A stretch of 64,000 bases of DNA from the NCBI GenBank assembly GCA_026419785.1, contig JAODTK010005831.1:1-64000 (forward strand), in the 5' to 3' direction. Both the position numbers and the translations under genes were made by a program. The notes under the pieces are model-generated. The model was given only the letters and a program-made list of their open reading frames with translations, was not told the origin of the DNA and ran no database searches. Source of the stretch: Sclerodactyla briareus (taxonomy: Eukaryota; Echinodermata; Holothuroidea; Dendrochirotida; Sclerodactylidae). Shown piece after piece: positions 29,501-44,500 of this stretch (position 1 is the stretch's first letter; each line of letters starts with the position of its first letter).

Positions 29501-32500
29501 AAATAATTTGTTAACCTTGGGGCGCAATGTCCGTTTTTATCCAGACGTTTGAGGCTAATATGCGATGAAGACTCCCTCCTCCCCCCCCATTTTTTCTGAG
29601 ATGAAATTTGTGTAAGTCTGGGAAAGGAACAAGCAAAGTGAAAAAATGTGTTAATTTTTTGCAGACTCTTCCATAAAGTGCCCGGGAAATCATGCAAATT
29701 TGTTTCACGCGCTTCGCGCCGCCGGCAGTTGCCGATGACTGACTTGTCAAATTCGGTTACAACTGTTCTGCTCCCGAATTGGATTGTCCGTACGCCTATG
29801 CTTTTTCCCTTCGATCCACCAGGAAACTGTTCGGTGACCCCTGACTCCCATGCAACAAGCAAGAGTAGGAAAGGTAATGAAAAAATACCATGGGGGTGAT
29901 AGTTCTTATCATCGTACTATGCACAATGACAAATTTTTGTGTTGTGTCTTTTACTCAAAAGATGAGGGCATTGAGCCTGGCAAGTGCCATTTCGTCGATC
30001 TGGAGGGTATGTGAATCTGAAATTTTCGCGTTACGCTACGCTTCCGGGCCAACTGTGGTGGCGCTTATCCTCAGATGGTCTTTGCATCGTGTCCCTACCC
30101 CCCACACTTATCAAAACGGAATCGACGCCCAGACCCTGTTTGTAGCTACAATTGTGATGGGAGATCGTCACGGTGGGTAATATGTCCCACGAGGATCCTT
30201 CGGTCATGATAGCTACTGTGTGAAGACAAATATTTATTTTACGGTTTATTTGGGTTGTATTGGATTTGGGGCCCATGTTCTCCTCATACTGATTTATTTT
30301 CCGGTTACATGCACGCACATAGGGATTGGTCCCTTATGGTCGTACCTGTACTACTTACTACTCGATTCACAATTCACGAAAATTACCCCTCCTCTGGAAA
30401 AAATCTGTATCCATGCTGGTCAAACAAGTATGTGCTATAAAGTGCCACACTCTCAATTTTACTTACCATGGGATTGAGAGACAAACGTACATGGCTTTAT
30501 CATCACACCAAAATTGACAAAATATAACTTTTTTCATATTTTTCTCTAAGAATTTCCCCCATTCTACATCTCAGATCTTGCCCCTCAGTAGGAAAGGTTT
30601 TCAGCTTGATCAGGCGTTTCGGGGCCCGCTTCTGGGCTATCCTATGTTGGCAGAATACTTCTCAACAATCTTTCTCAAGACACATATTTAACGCCACCAA
30701 AAAACATATAGTTCTTGTACCCACCCCCCTCCCCCCCCCCCCCCCCATCAGAAAGCTCGACTTGTCAATTTAAGCCTTGATCTTTGCAATTGATCCTGTG
30801 CTCGTTGTGTGCAAGTGGGTAGGCCTCTCTTGATCTCAGTTCACACCTTCAAATTCATCCAAAACAATTGTTCTTTTCCCATTACGATTGCTATTATGGG
30901 AAAGCGTTGTCGAATTCGATACGCGCAGTGGAACATTTGTGAAACTTTTGCCCTCACGGCACCAAAAATTTGTAATTTGGGATCACTACTACTACTTGCA
31001 AAATTGTCGTTTTAGTACTAACGTTTAGTGTTTCACTCCAGGACTAATCTTAATGGGACCACCAGGTGTTCCTCCAAAATCCATAAACATCATTTGCATA
31101 TTTTTTTGGTTTATGCTTCTTTTCCAACAAAATAAACGAGAAATTGCCTTTCCTGGCCATGTGGGAGGTCTCTCAGAACCAGAATTTTAAGTGTGCGCTC
31201 CCGCGCCCCCCCCTGGTGACGCTCCGCTGAGATGGTCAACATGATGAAGCTCATATGCCTTGGCCCCACACACTCCCAGACTTGGCCCCCCCCCCATGGT
31301 CACCTTTAAAAAAATCTCTGGCTATTACGCCACTGTCAGTCTGTGCGTTCAAATCAAATTACAGTTCATTATTAGGGGAAATCAGCGCAACCCCACCCCC
31401 CCCCCCCCCCTTAAAATTCTGATCAGCGTGTTCACCTATAACCCTGATAGCATAAGCAAAATTTCATCAACATCAGGTCGTACCAGTTCAAAATATCTGC
31501 TAACGAGAAGGTGTGACATACACACTTAATGCACACACACGCCAAAAATAATGCTTAAGTCGCCTTGAACTTTGTCAGGCGAGACAAAAACTAACATTAG
31601 CATAGTCTTCTTCATGAATTTGGAAGAAAAAAAATCAAGTGTTTTACTATCTATGCTCTTCAACCAGTGGGTTCATGGATGAGGTGTACGAAAATGGTGG
31701 CTAACTTAGCATTTCTTGGTATATGGTTATCTCTTCAGTCTCTACCGGTTATGACTGCACAGCGTTCACTAAATAACATTGATATTCTTATGCTTATTAT
31801 TTCCTAATATAATTATATTCAAATCGATTGAAGTAAATTTAATTCAGAATTTAGTATCAGAATGAGCTCATGTAACCACTCAATTTCTTTTTTAAAGGTA
31901 AAAAGTTCCATCGCAAACAATCCTGGGAAAGATGGCAAAAATAAACCCATGAAAATTAATTAATAGGTCAGCTAATTATATTATTGGAGGTCAAAAAACA
32001 CTGTCAGATTATGTGCGTTCAAATCAAATGAACAGTCATATTTAGGGGAATTCAGCGCAAACCCCCCCCCCCCCCCCCCCCTCCCCGATTGGGGCTTCGC
32101 GCCTCCTGCGGCTCCCATATCTTCTCGCAAATATTAGTGTTGATAATTTGTGGAGCCCCCCCCTCTAACCGAAAATCCTGGATCCGCCCCTGAACAATTT
32201 CAAAGTCAACGTGCAGGCACCTTGCACCCCAGTTACCGGTCAGTTTAGTTTTTTAGGTCATCCATACAAATCATGATAAGTTGTGGCATTATATATATAT
32301 ATGATCTAGACAGTACATACTGCCATTCATACTTGATATGAGAAAGACAAACGAAGTACTCACCAGTGGACTAGAGTTGATGGGATCACTTTTTAAACAG
32401 ATCTGACGTGATACATTATTTTACAGTGCTCTTGAAGGGGGGGACAATGGCAGGATCAATGATAAAGAGGCTCAAAAACAGCTTATATTCGATGGGGACT

Positions 32501-35500
32501 AATTTCAAATTCATAACGACTGATTATTGACCCGCGTCTAGCAAGAGTTGAGTTTGGGGGAAAAGGTGACGGAGGAAATTGCCTAATTGCTGCACAATGA
32601 GGACACAAACTCAACTTAATTGACTCATTTTCTCATTTCAAATATCTCAGAACAAATGATGGACACATTTATTACGTTTTCCTGGAATCCAACTAAAGCC
32701 GCGTTTCCATGCACGCGGGCGGGCGGGAGGGCGGGGCGGGCGTATAAATCGTCTCATCGTATTTTCAATGGAGCCTTTTCCATGCAGCGGACGGACGCGG
32801 GCGGGCGTTTTTCTCTTTTTTTTTTTTTTTTTTGAATCGGTCATGTATGCGATTTTTCCGGCCGCCCGCGTGTCCGCTTGTTATTCGCAATCAATTCCCG
32901 GGAATCCTGCACTCTGTACCGGCTGAACCAGAGGATAATGGGAGAGGTTAGAGTGACCAATTTTAAGTTCAAATATGTTCCAAACAACATTAATAACTCT
33001 TTCAACACCTAGGGATGAGATTTTATACAGGATGTGTTCTATATTTCACGGCTTAGAAACCTTTGTGAACAAATATTTAAGTTTAAAACGATGATATGTC
33101 AAGTATTTGTAATTAACTCTCCAAAAACTGTCAATGTGAAGTTTAATGGGGCCTTAATCGTTGACATTCAGAACAATGGTTTTCAGAAATGACATGTGTA
33201 GGTTTAAACACTGGTATGCGTCCGCGTGTTCGACAACAACGTCAACGACAACAACGACAAGGACAACAACGACAATAACAACAACGACAACGACGACAAA
33301 CACGACGACAAACAACAACGCAACAAACAACAACAACAAAGGCAAAGACAAGGACAACGACAACAACAACACCAACAACACAATACAACAATATTAAAAC
33401 AATAATAATAAAACAATATTAATAAATAGAGGCTAATCGATTCTTATATAGGAATATAACCAACTAAAAGTGAAGAGAGGTGCGTGACTCGAAGAAGACG
33501 CCCGCCCGCCCGCCCGCGTGCCATGGAAAGACGCTTCCAAAACGCCCGCCCGCCCGTCCGCCCGCCCGCATGGGAAACGCAGTCTTAACTGGACATTGGC
33601 ATGAATGAAGAAATTATACACAATGATAACCCCGATGACTCGAGTCAACGTAAAAAATAACACAGAACATACGGTTCATCAGTAATCTTGCTAACAAGCC
33701 TAAACAATAAATTCTATAATAGGCTGGTAATCCCTCACTTAATTATTGACGATGTGCCAAAAATCTAATCAGATCGTGTGCACCCAACTCAATACTGCAT
33801 ACAAAATTCATCGAAATCTAAAAGTACAAGAAAGTGGGACACCACATACAAAACACACACTCAACAAAGTGACAACTATGTCCCTCCTTGAACGAAGTTC
33901 AGGACAAGTCAAAAATTGCTGAGGAGGAAAACAAACTTGTTAGTCCAACATAGATTCATATGACTTTCCCTTATGGGGGGATAGTTGTAGTGGGTTGTAG
34001 GTGATGCTGGTCACTTTTGTAAGAGATTGTGAAATATATACAGTAAAGTATATATAAACCTGTCTCGGTGTAGTTCAGCTTGACATCATACATTATTGCA
34101 CATTCAGGAATTTCCTGATTCCGCTACACAATGGACCAAAATCGAAAGCCCAATAACTTCCACATAAGGAACCATCATTTGGACTTAGTTGGATATAGTC
34201 ACCCATTCCCCACAATATAACTTCTGTTGTAGCCAACACTGTCAATACTGCAGTTGTTCCAAATAAAATGTTTGCATTGATCTGTGATAGACAGGTTCCA
34301 GCGAACCCTCCCCCCACACACACTCAGATATGCCTTCTATAGTGATTAGTGCAGTATATATCACTTCAGGGTTCCACAACATTTGATATCGCAAGAAACA
34401 CTCAGCATTCAAAGGAAATTGTATGATACCGCAGTTGGCCTTCAAACACAAGTCCCACTTAATATATTTATTAGTTTTCTTAGAAATCAGACCCAACTAG
34501 ACTCACGTGATCGTTGAAACCTCGTAGTCGATGAGGCCCTGGATGAGGGGGACGATTTTCCCGTGTGGTGAATTGAAAGTCCGGGTGAGGGCCTTGGCGG
34601 CGATCGACAGTGCTCATTCACGCACCGGTCCAGGATTACCACGGGGCTTGATGTGATTGGCTGCCAGGAAGGAAGACACCACATTAGGACTACACATAAC
34701 ATATATTGAATGTGCTATACAGTTTTTACATAGTGCTTTACTATCAAAATATTGTCTCCGAGCACTACACAGTCTCATGAGTTCCTGAACATGAAGCATA
34801 GGCTAACACACATACAAATAAAAAAAGTCACAACACAGTTGTGAAGATAATTTCCACCTCGTAACGTGCCATGACCGTCCCCAAAATCACTCAAAACTAT
34901 GAAAAACACTACTACCCAGTACTGTGCAGAAGAATATGACTGATCCCAGTGGCTAGTAGGTAGGTGAATTGCAAATGTTAGTATCATTCATGCAACAAAT
35001 TATGGGCTTTTGTACTACCCACTCCCAATACCAATACTTCGTAGATTCCTGCAGAGGACTGCTTCAGCTGTGTTTACTTGGCGGGCGGATGGAGGAAAGC
35101 GGGAACCTGTGAGATCGAACTCAAAGATGATCTGCGGGCCCAACAAACACTTCATGCGTATCACTTTGCTTTTGGTCATAGTAAACAACATCATACTTTC
35201 TGAAAAAGATGGCACCCTTGCTGTCTTATTGGCTACACCAATATGCGCACAGAATTAATTCGACTTGACGAACACTTCCCTCATTCCATGAGGGGTTCTA
35301 GCCTGTGTGCGCTCAATCAAACAGCTGCGTTAAATACACATAAATATCCGTTCTGCAATTTGTGTGTCTTTCCTGCGATCTGGATGCAAACAGGGGCTGC
35401 TGCTCACGCACTCATCAATCTTTGCAATGCCTCTCACCTCTTTCACCCATGAATAGTATGAGGCACTCAAAGCTTCAAATGACCTCTCAACCTCCTGGTC

Positions 35501-38500
35501 TACCGAATGAACTGATTCACCTCCACAAACGCAGAGGAGACACCAAAACCTTAGTTTACCGCCATCGTTGGCCTCCAGCAATCCCCACAATCTACATCGC
35601 ATCCTGCGACCAAATGGACTTCTAGTAACCTAGTACCCCCTCCTCCCTCTCCCCCCCCACACCCTCCTCTGAGGATCCAATGAAAAAAACTTTACCTCAA
35701 CTTCCGGCGACCCAGTATGACTTCCATGAGTTCGGCGTATCGATCGGACGGAAACACGCAGTTGCCCTCGTAGGCTACCCTCACTCGCAAGGAGCTGCAC
35801 TCGGCTTTTCTCGGTGACCTCTGGGAGCTTGTCTCCCGAGGCTGTAAGTAGTACCTGGGGACCAATGGTCAGCAAGAGAAATCAATGGGAGAGAACAAAT
35901 AGGGGGGGCCTGTGAGAGCGCACTCGAGCGAGACGGCGACAAAGAGGGAACCAAAATCGATCAAGACATTGGAACTTCTCTTTATCAAAAAAACAGCAGT
36001 CGAAAACGGTTCTCAGGCAAACAGTCACAACTTTTTTGGTTGATAGCTAAGTAGAAGAGAAAAACTCGATAATCTGATGAATAGGATGGCGAAAAGAGAA
36101 GGGTGGTGGATTGCCGAACAGGTACTATTTAAAAATTCATTAGGTTATCAAAATTATACCGCATGGGTATTCCCATGAACGATGTGATTTGCGAATGATA
36201 TTACTTCGGGACGCCGCTGTAATTACATATGGAATGTTCTACAATCCGTTCTGTAGGAAACAAAAATGCTCCAAACACTGGCCTAATGCAATCTAAACAA
36301 TGACCAGAGTATAAAGAAGGAATAAGTTTTAGCGCAAGTTTTGTGAAAATCTGACCACCCTGGCATGAGCTAGCAAATATTCTGAAAAACAAGGCAATCA
36401 ACCTCAGTCTCGCCTGGGTTGCGAGACACTGTTTCTTATCCGATCTCTATGCAAACAATTACGAGGGATTCCATGTGCAATTTCGAATCCAAAATTTCAA
36501 AATTCATAAAGAACTGAATATGACCATGTCTTCCGAAGAGTACTAATGTTTATGGGAAATGTGATAATAAAAGTGACTTACATTACGCAAAATTAAACAA
36601 AACTTGACTTCCAGTAAACCCATTTTCTAATTTTAAAATATTCTCAGGAATAACAGTGGACCGAACTTAATGTTTCATGAAAATCCCACAAACTTAAAAC
36701 TGAAAAAAAACAAAAAAAAACTGCTGAATGAAGCGCAAAGTAGATACATGAAATAACTCTCAGTGACTTGAATCTATGTAAACATTTTAGGGGAATAAAG
36801 GAGACCATACATCAAGCTTCATGAAATCTAACAAATTTAGAAATAGTTTATGCAAATTAAAACACAATGAAGGACCTCCAGTGACCGAAATCTATGTTGA
36901 AAATGTTGAGGACTGAAGGTAAACCATTCCACCAAACCTTTCATCGCAAAATCCAGCAAACTTATACAGACATGTTAAATGCCCTCCAGTGACACTGAAT
37001 CCATGCTAAAGGGTCGGTAAAGAAAGGGAACCATTACCCCCAGGCTACTTGGAAATCCAACCAATTTCAAGATTTGGCATAAATTATGCAAATCAAGAAA
37101 CATGAAGACTCTTGGCATCATGGCGAGTCTTCTCCATTGTCTTGCTACAATAGCGTGTTAAAAGTTGGTTGCCACGATAGGGAATAGGAAGTATGCGCCG
37201 CTCTGTTGGCTGTCACAGACTATTAAGAGAGGAACAAGTGGTCAACGCATGCCGTCCCTTTGGTAAGCTACTAGGTTACTTACCTGCATTTGTGGTTCCC
37301 GGAACTCCGAGATTTATTATTGCATCTCACGGGATGCTTGACCTCCCCCATGAAGAGATTGCTTGAGCACTCCAATAGATATCCTGCAGGGGAGGAAATT
37401 TGACCATCATCAAGTAAATCTGACCAAGAGTGGAACCAGCAGGGCGGTATATCATATTAAACGGGGTGGCTGGGTGTGGTTCACCCCCCGGCCTGACCTC
37501 CCCTCTCCCCCAACGAGGAACCTCCCATCGGGAGGAGCCTGAAATGTGCCACACCCCGGTCTGACAGAACCTGGTTGCAACTTAAGGCTTAAATGAAACC
37601 ACAATTACCCATACTAGAGATGAAAATATTCAATACCCCGGGACTGTTCGCCCCATCCCAACTGTGTCGCACTTACCGATGAGGTGAAATTTTCAAAGAG
37701 CAGAAAAATTATGGAAAAGCCAAAATGAAAAGGCCTAGATTGCCATTATGTTATGGAGATAGGGTGAGGTCTGGGCATGGGTGATTGCCGCATGGACCTT
37801 GACTGTGTTGGTCACAGGATGACTCTGACGTCTAAAGGGGCTGTTTTGTGATAACATGCGCCAATCCATGTTGGCCAAAAAGAAGAGGGTGCAAACCCGA
37901 TAATCAATAGATATTCGTCTCAAGTGGGATTTTGTTTCCAAGTAATTCAGTTGGAATTATTAAAACCAAATCGGTTGTGAGAAGTATTATTTATGACAAG
38001 AGAAAATAACAAAACCATTTATGCGTTGAAAAACATGTGGGCCGTGGGTTTGGCAAAAATATAGGTCATTAGCTGCGACGAATAAATAATCTGTTAGGTA
38101 TTACAAGCCTAATAATTCTAACTGTCACACTAAAAAATACATGCCTCACAGCCGTGGATTGTGGGATAGATGTGTTCTGGTAAAGTGCACTGTGGGATGG
38201 AGTGTTCCATGTTGTACATATTTTTGTTACGTATGATATGGGGGGTAATGGTTTATGGGAGTAGTATTGATATCGGTAACTTGTCTTTCCACTGGACACA
38301 TAGAATGCATAAAAAAATTGCAAAGGTGCGCTTCCGATCAATTTCCTCAACTGATTCAGCAATAATCCACCTGCATGTCAACAAACAACAAGTACATGTT
38401 TGAGTGGCCATTTATTCAAATAGTGAACACACTCGAATTTCAAGTGTTTGCCTCCTCTCATGTGACAACCGGAATCGTTGATGAGGTGATAACAAACAGT

Positions 38501-41500
38501 CAATATTATTTATCTATATTTATTAACCAGGTGTGGAAAACCAATGCCACAGGTGAGGAAACCAATACACCCTGTTCCAATGATAATGAGGCAAAAGAAA
38601 GTTTTCACCTGCAAAGTATGGGGTGAGCAGTCCAGTTGAAATAGTGTTCATTCTGTTTTAATTGAAAGGAACGAATGAAGCGTGTAAATGGTCGCACAAA
38701 ATAAAAGTTTGTGAGTTGTCAAAAAATTTGGCTTTGGAAATGAACGTTTGACTCCTTGATCTCGAAGTTATTCTTTGTGTTTCACATGGGGAAGGGAAGA
38801 TATTAAAGGCAAATGGTCATAAAACAGATTTGACTTACAACTAGCACGGTGGAAAACAGGACACTTCAAACTCTACACACACATTTGGAAGTTCTGAATG
38901 TTGCTTTGTTGAGATATTTTCAATTTACTCTGAGAATTTTTTGAGGAATTCATGACAGCACGGGGGGGGGAGCGATGCATACAGTTGCCAAAGACCCTAC
39001 CAGTAAATGCTGACATTTTGCCTCATGAGAAACAGGAAAAAATAAAGGGTTATTTACTCAGAACGTCAGTGAGATAATTCTTTGATATTCTTGAAGATGA
39101 TTTCTGTGGATTCTTATCCGGACCCATCATATTGTGTTTTTAGTACCAATATTTTCAAAGTACATGTTTACACGACTTATAGGGGATCATGCAGTTCCCC
39201 CGTGATGATTGTCACAAGGACAAATTTGCAATAAACTGAGTGTGCCTATTGGCACAATCGAAAGGGTATACCTACAACACATTTTCATACACCTTCCAGT
39301 GTGCTGATATTTGTAATCTTCTTGTCGAAAGAGAAAGTAGTGAATGTTATAGACGACTGTGTCTTTTCAATGCCCTGGCTTTCGCGTATACACCTCCAGT
39401 TGTTTATATTCTATATATGCTCAGTGTGGTAGCTCTCACAGTCAGTTCTAATTGACTATCTGTCTGCCTTTATAAACTGAAGCGGCCAATCACGTCATGT
39501 TCTCAGCGTTTGTCAATGGTAAACTGGAGTACACGCCGCAGTACATACACGAAGGCCGCGTGGAGATAGTAGTTAATTAAATTTCGCGTGAACGTCACTG
39601 CGTAGTGGCAAGTACGGGCGGCATGGAGACGACCATACTGGTTTTGACGTGCTATGATAAGGAGCTGACTTGAGGCGATCAGTCAATTCAATCGCGTGTC
39701 TTCTTGATACTACCGTAGGGAAGCATCTTTACAGTCTTACAATGACTCACGATGTCGGGGGTACTCGTACGGCAGTAGGGTGGAGTAGCTACTAGTATAG
39801 CAAGCCTAGAACTGCGATGTTGCTGGGTTCAAAGTGATTCATCGAGTCTTGAGCAGACTAGTCAGAAAGAGCAGGAAGAAGCTTTTTGCAACCCACTAAA
39901 CAAAAGTTTTTTGGCAGCGCTAGAAGGAAATACATTTTTATTTCTTGAAATTCCATACCTTTTTTTGTTGGGATAATTCAACCCTCATATAGCCTGAAAT
40001 TTGGTTATAAGAGGTGGGGGGGGGTGGGGGGGGACTTAGCATATCATTTTGCTCATGACAGTCGAGTCTGTCTTTCAGCCTAACACACGATAAATATTGC
40101 ATATCAGATTTCGAAGGCTTATGAGACACTGAAGGCCTTAATGGTGTGAGCTGTGTGGTTTTACTGCAGTGTTGTAGGGTCTATGAGTGTTTTTAGATTT
40201 GTCTGGCAGTGGCAGTTGCAGGGATCATGTGTGCAACAGTGACTGTGTGTGGATGAACACGTGGTATAACAAACATGTCAGTAAATGTATTGGTTCACAG
40301 CTCAGACAGAGCCGCCATCTGTGGTTAAGGTGGGTTCAAAATCGTCATGGGCAGAAATTAAGGCCCTTCGTACTACGGTGTAAAGTTCTTGTGCCAGTAG
40401 GATGTTTAATTTGAATGAGGGTTCGGCTTGAAAACGGTTGTTCTGAGCCCGGACATGTGCAGCATCAGGCTGCCAGTGGTATGCATAATATTACATCTCA
40501 TTTACTGTCCTTATTGTGACATATGTGTTTCCCCAAAATATTGGGCCCCCCCCCCCATTCCTCTTCCTGGTCCTCAAATAACAACTTCTAATCCCTCCCC
40601 CCCCACCCCTCCCTTGTTAATCCCTGTTCAGACCTTCCTTCCATTCTCTGTATGTCCTCCTCAGCAGGCCTGAAGTAGTGGTTCTTCTCAGATAAGAGTT
40701 TGCGTTAGTGAGCTGCGGGTTAAAGGTCAACAAGTAACATTATACACCAGAGCCAAAAAGCCATTGGTTTTGTGGTATGGGCCAATATTTTATACCTCAC
40801 CTGAGAAACTGCAATGAGTACAATTGAGAATTTCGGGATGATATGGGGAACGGAAATGTTTTCGAGCCTTGGGTGGTAGGATAAAAGGTTGAGAGGGCAA
40901 TCATATGTCAGAGTGAAGCCAAAAATTTAAAAAGTGATATCCAGGTAAGAGCATGTAATCCAGCGGTATATTATTATTACTGAGAAATGTACTATTCAGT
41001 TTCGGAAGAGCTACAGCAGCACACTCTTGAGCTTAGCCTGTCCCAGCACGGCACCAGAACTCACCTCGATTTGCAGAAAATCCCGTGTGGAAAAAATGTG
41101 CATAATTTTTGACGATACTACAAAAAAAAATTTTCGAATCCCTTGACCTCTGAAAGGGCCTCATATGTACCATTTATGATACTAACGCATCTTTGAATAA
41201 ATCATCCAATCTATCTGTAGGGGTGAGGCCACGTGACCATTCAAACAAAATGCCAAAAACTGGCCCCTAGATGACCTTCCACTCATATTCCTGGACACCC
41301 CATATGTGTACCACTGGTGAAATGATACAGGTCCCCTGACCGACCTTCATGAGATCTGATCTATTTTTCTTTAGTATACACGCTCCAAGACCATTCAACA
41401 AATCGGAATAGACCCCATGATCCATGATGGTGCTGACCATCTTTCATTCATGATCATCCAATCATTCCTTATACAGTGGAGCGCTGACCCTCAAAAACAG

Positions 41501-44500
41501 AATAGCTGAAATTTACCCATAAATGACCATAATACTATTGGCCAATGATATTGATACTTACCAACTCTCATGACCAACTGGTCTATTCTGTTGAAATAGC
41601 GCTGATCGTCCAACCAAAGACTAGAGTCTACCGCTGTTTTACCTTTTACCTCGATTGAACACCGCCTCCTCAAAAAATGTATCATTGCTGAATGGTATAC
41701 TGACTAACTTTCCTGATCATCATCTATTCTTTAGACGCTCTCCATATGATTATAGGTCATGGTAATATTAATTTGGTCAACCCATTCGAATCTTTGGGTA
41801 AAGAAGCATTTCGTCCGTCCATTTCGCACCCTGGAATGACCATAAAATGACGCATAAAATGCCATAAAATGACCTTTGACCTCGAATTTCTGACCCCCTA
41901 CGTACAGTGGTCAGTGGAAATAGTCACCACTTTTCATTCATCCATCTGATCATTCTGATATATTTTGTAAGGAGCCTTCTGCATAATCAAATTGTGCTGC
42001 AAATTGACCCCTCCTCAACCTTGACCTTGTAAAAAACCCCCTCCCCCCCTCCCCTTCATTAATTAGTCCCAGAGATTATAACAACATGATAGGTATACTG
42101 TGCCTGTTTGTTTGCATACCTTTTCCACATTATGTGATTTTGTGTAAGTTTAATCATCATTCAAAACCGGAGAGACCCCCATGATTGGCCACTAACAACA
42201 CACTTTGCTCGGTCTGTTGAGAAATGAATACAATCGGTGACTGACGTAGAAGTACCTTTCCTGAGAATTTTCACACACACGCTCCATAGACCCCAGCATG
42301 AGTCACTTTCCGTAGACCTTGCTATCTTGTATCCGTACAAATATGCGGAAATAAGTATTTTTTCCCGATATCCCTTTCCCTTTGCATCACTAGCCAAGCT
42401 TTGGAGGAATGAAACCGACTTGTACTACCACTGTACTGGGGTTCTCTGAGTTCATATCAAACTAATCCAAAGGCAAGATACTGAAATGAATCTATTTTCT
42501 ACCACTGTACAGGGGAATATCTCAGATTGTATCAGGGAATTCAATGTTGAGTTTGAGATGTGACATATTCCCCCCCCCCCCACCCCTCCCAGGAAAAAAT
42601 CAAGTCTACATTGGCCCCTTGCAGCTCCTTACAAGAAAGTCAACAAGTCTTGAGACGACTAGTTCTAAGGATATATGGTAGAAGACTAATCGCTATGATA
42701 TACTAGCAAGGAATAGAAAAAAGGCAGAGCAATGGAGGAGACCTGGATCATCAGCCGGCGAACTCACCAAGACCGTAAGTGAGGCACTGCCCGAGAAATG
42801 GGAGGGGGTTGGAGAGGGGAAAGGGGGTTGGCGAGGGAATTAAACCAGGAGCCCATGCATTTTTCTACCTCATCATTTGATGTTTATGTGATATGTTAAC
42901 AGAACATGACACGTGATATCATCAGAATTGAGAGATTTTCCTACGCAGTGAATTCGTTCAACAGGAACCTTTCTAAAACCCCTTTCCCTTAGCGCATGGC
43001 GCTTAACAGCATCAAGGGAGCATGTACATGACACAGCTCTGATGAACAATCACTAACACCATGTTAACAGATTTTACCAAACAGAATGTTTTGCTACGAT
43101 GTTCCATCCAACGACGCAAGGTCGCAAAATAAGCATACAATATTCGTCTCCATGCCTAAAAATGGTTACCACTGCAAAAATGAGACCCTCCCAGGTTCGT
43201 TCCACAGCTTATTTAAAACGTGGTCCAGTTGTCAATTACGACCGCATCATACGATACAAGCATTGTTCTTGAGGGATTGTTTCTATTGGTTGATGTCTCC
43301 TTACAGCAACACATGGGGCATTTTATTGCAATTGTTTATAGAGTTCCGCTATTTGTAAAACCTGGCATGAAGAGGCAACCTGTACAAATTGTCACATCGG
43401 GTCTGGTATTCTCTATTAGGGCGGGTGGCTTTCAGTGCAATTATATGTCACTTGCGGATGGGCACTGCTGGTCACGTTTTTTCAAAACAAAGCACCAATG
43501 GTGCTGTAGCTCAAACTCAAATAGTATTTCACTTCAGAATGATCAACAAGTTGCAATGAACTTACAGAACTTTCATGTGTGAAGTCTGTTCGATTCTATT
43601 CTCAGTTCCTTTGACCGAATCCTCATGTGGCCCACCGATTGTTATTTCAGCACCTCAAGGCTCACTACCCACACCTGAGATTATGAAAAAAAAAATAATA
43701 AACAAGGCTTTAAGCCTGTGACAATTCCTTTGGTCCAATACAACTGCTTTGTCCGTTTATCGATGGCGTTGTACTGAGAAGCTTTGAGCGTTCTATGGTT
43801 AAAACCGGTCGCCACACACTATTGCATTAGCGCCAGTTAATTTGGAATTAATATGTTGGTTATATTTTAAGGCAGGCGGCCAAAACCTCCAGTCCTGGTT
43901 GGCCGAAACATTCATGGATACAGGTTAGCTGAATAGATACTTGACTGAATGGTTTTTGGCGAAACTTTTAGAAAGCATTCGGTTGACTCTTGGCATACAA
44001 CCTCAAAGAAAGTTTGGGTGCCATATGGCCCTTGGGCCTGAGGCCTATTTACTAGTCCGCAACAGAGGACTGCATCTTCCAATGTAAACAATGTCTGGTT
44101 TTTGAAAGTGTGTGTAACCGCCCTGAACACAAAGTCAGTCATTGAGGATTAAACTTTACACTGACTACTGTAGGTACCTTTCCAGTTTCCCATTTATCCC
44201 TCAACTTTCTCCTCCAAGGCCAGGCTTAACTTAGGCTAAGTCAAAATAAATTAACCTATTGATCGTCCCTCCAGCATTTTGGAAATTTGGACATTCTGTA
44301 TTATTTTTGTAAACTTTTCACTCATTCAGAAAGAGTTTCAAGAGGTACAAGTGATCACCCCAGTAACCCGCCGCTTTGCACGATCGATGGTTTTTTTCGA
44401 TTAAGTCATAATGCCCACAATTACAAGGCACTCGATGTCTTGCTCAGATTTTTTGATTAGATTTTAACATGGACAGCGTAAAACCATGAACAATTTTCAA

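Larger units (their letters stand above)
21128..34506. other. RASA intron, 13.4 kb, repeat-filled
   Basis: This intron splits the RasGAP domain just before the arginine-finger exon. It holds the S2 SINE at 22660, the 42-bp array at 24470-25710, the hAT-like MITE at 26023, paired repeats at 28010 and 31420, and the GC-rich inverted-repeat element at 32693. No additional RASA exon is required here, because the flanking exons join in phase. Confidence 0.7.

Noticed and set aside
33154-33416. Poly-Val/Leu and poly-Thr frames
   Set aside because: They are translations of a trinucleotide microsatellite.
43220-43582. 120-residue plus-strand frame
   Set aside because: No family resemblance; overlapping frame at 43086 is equally open; probably chance.
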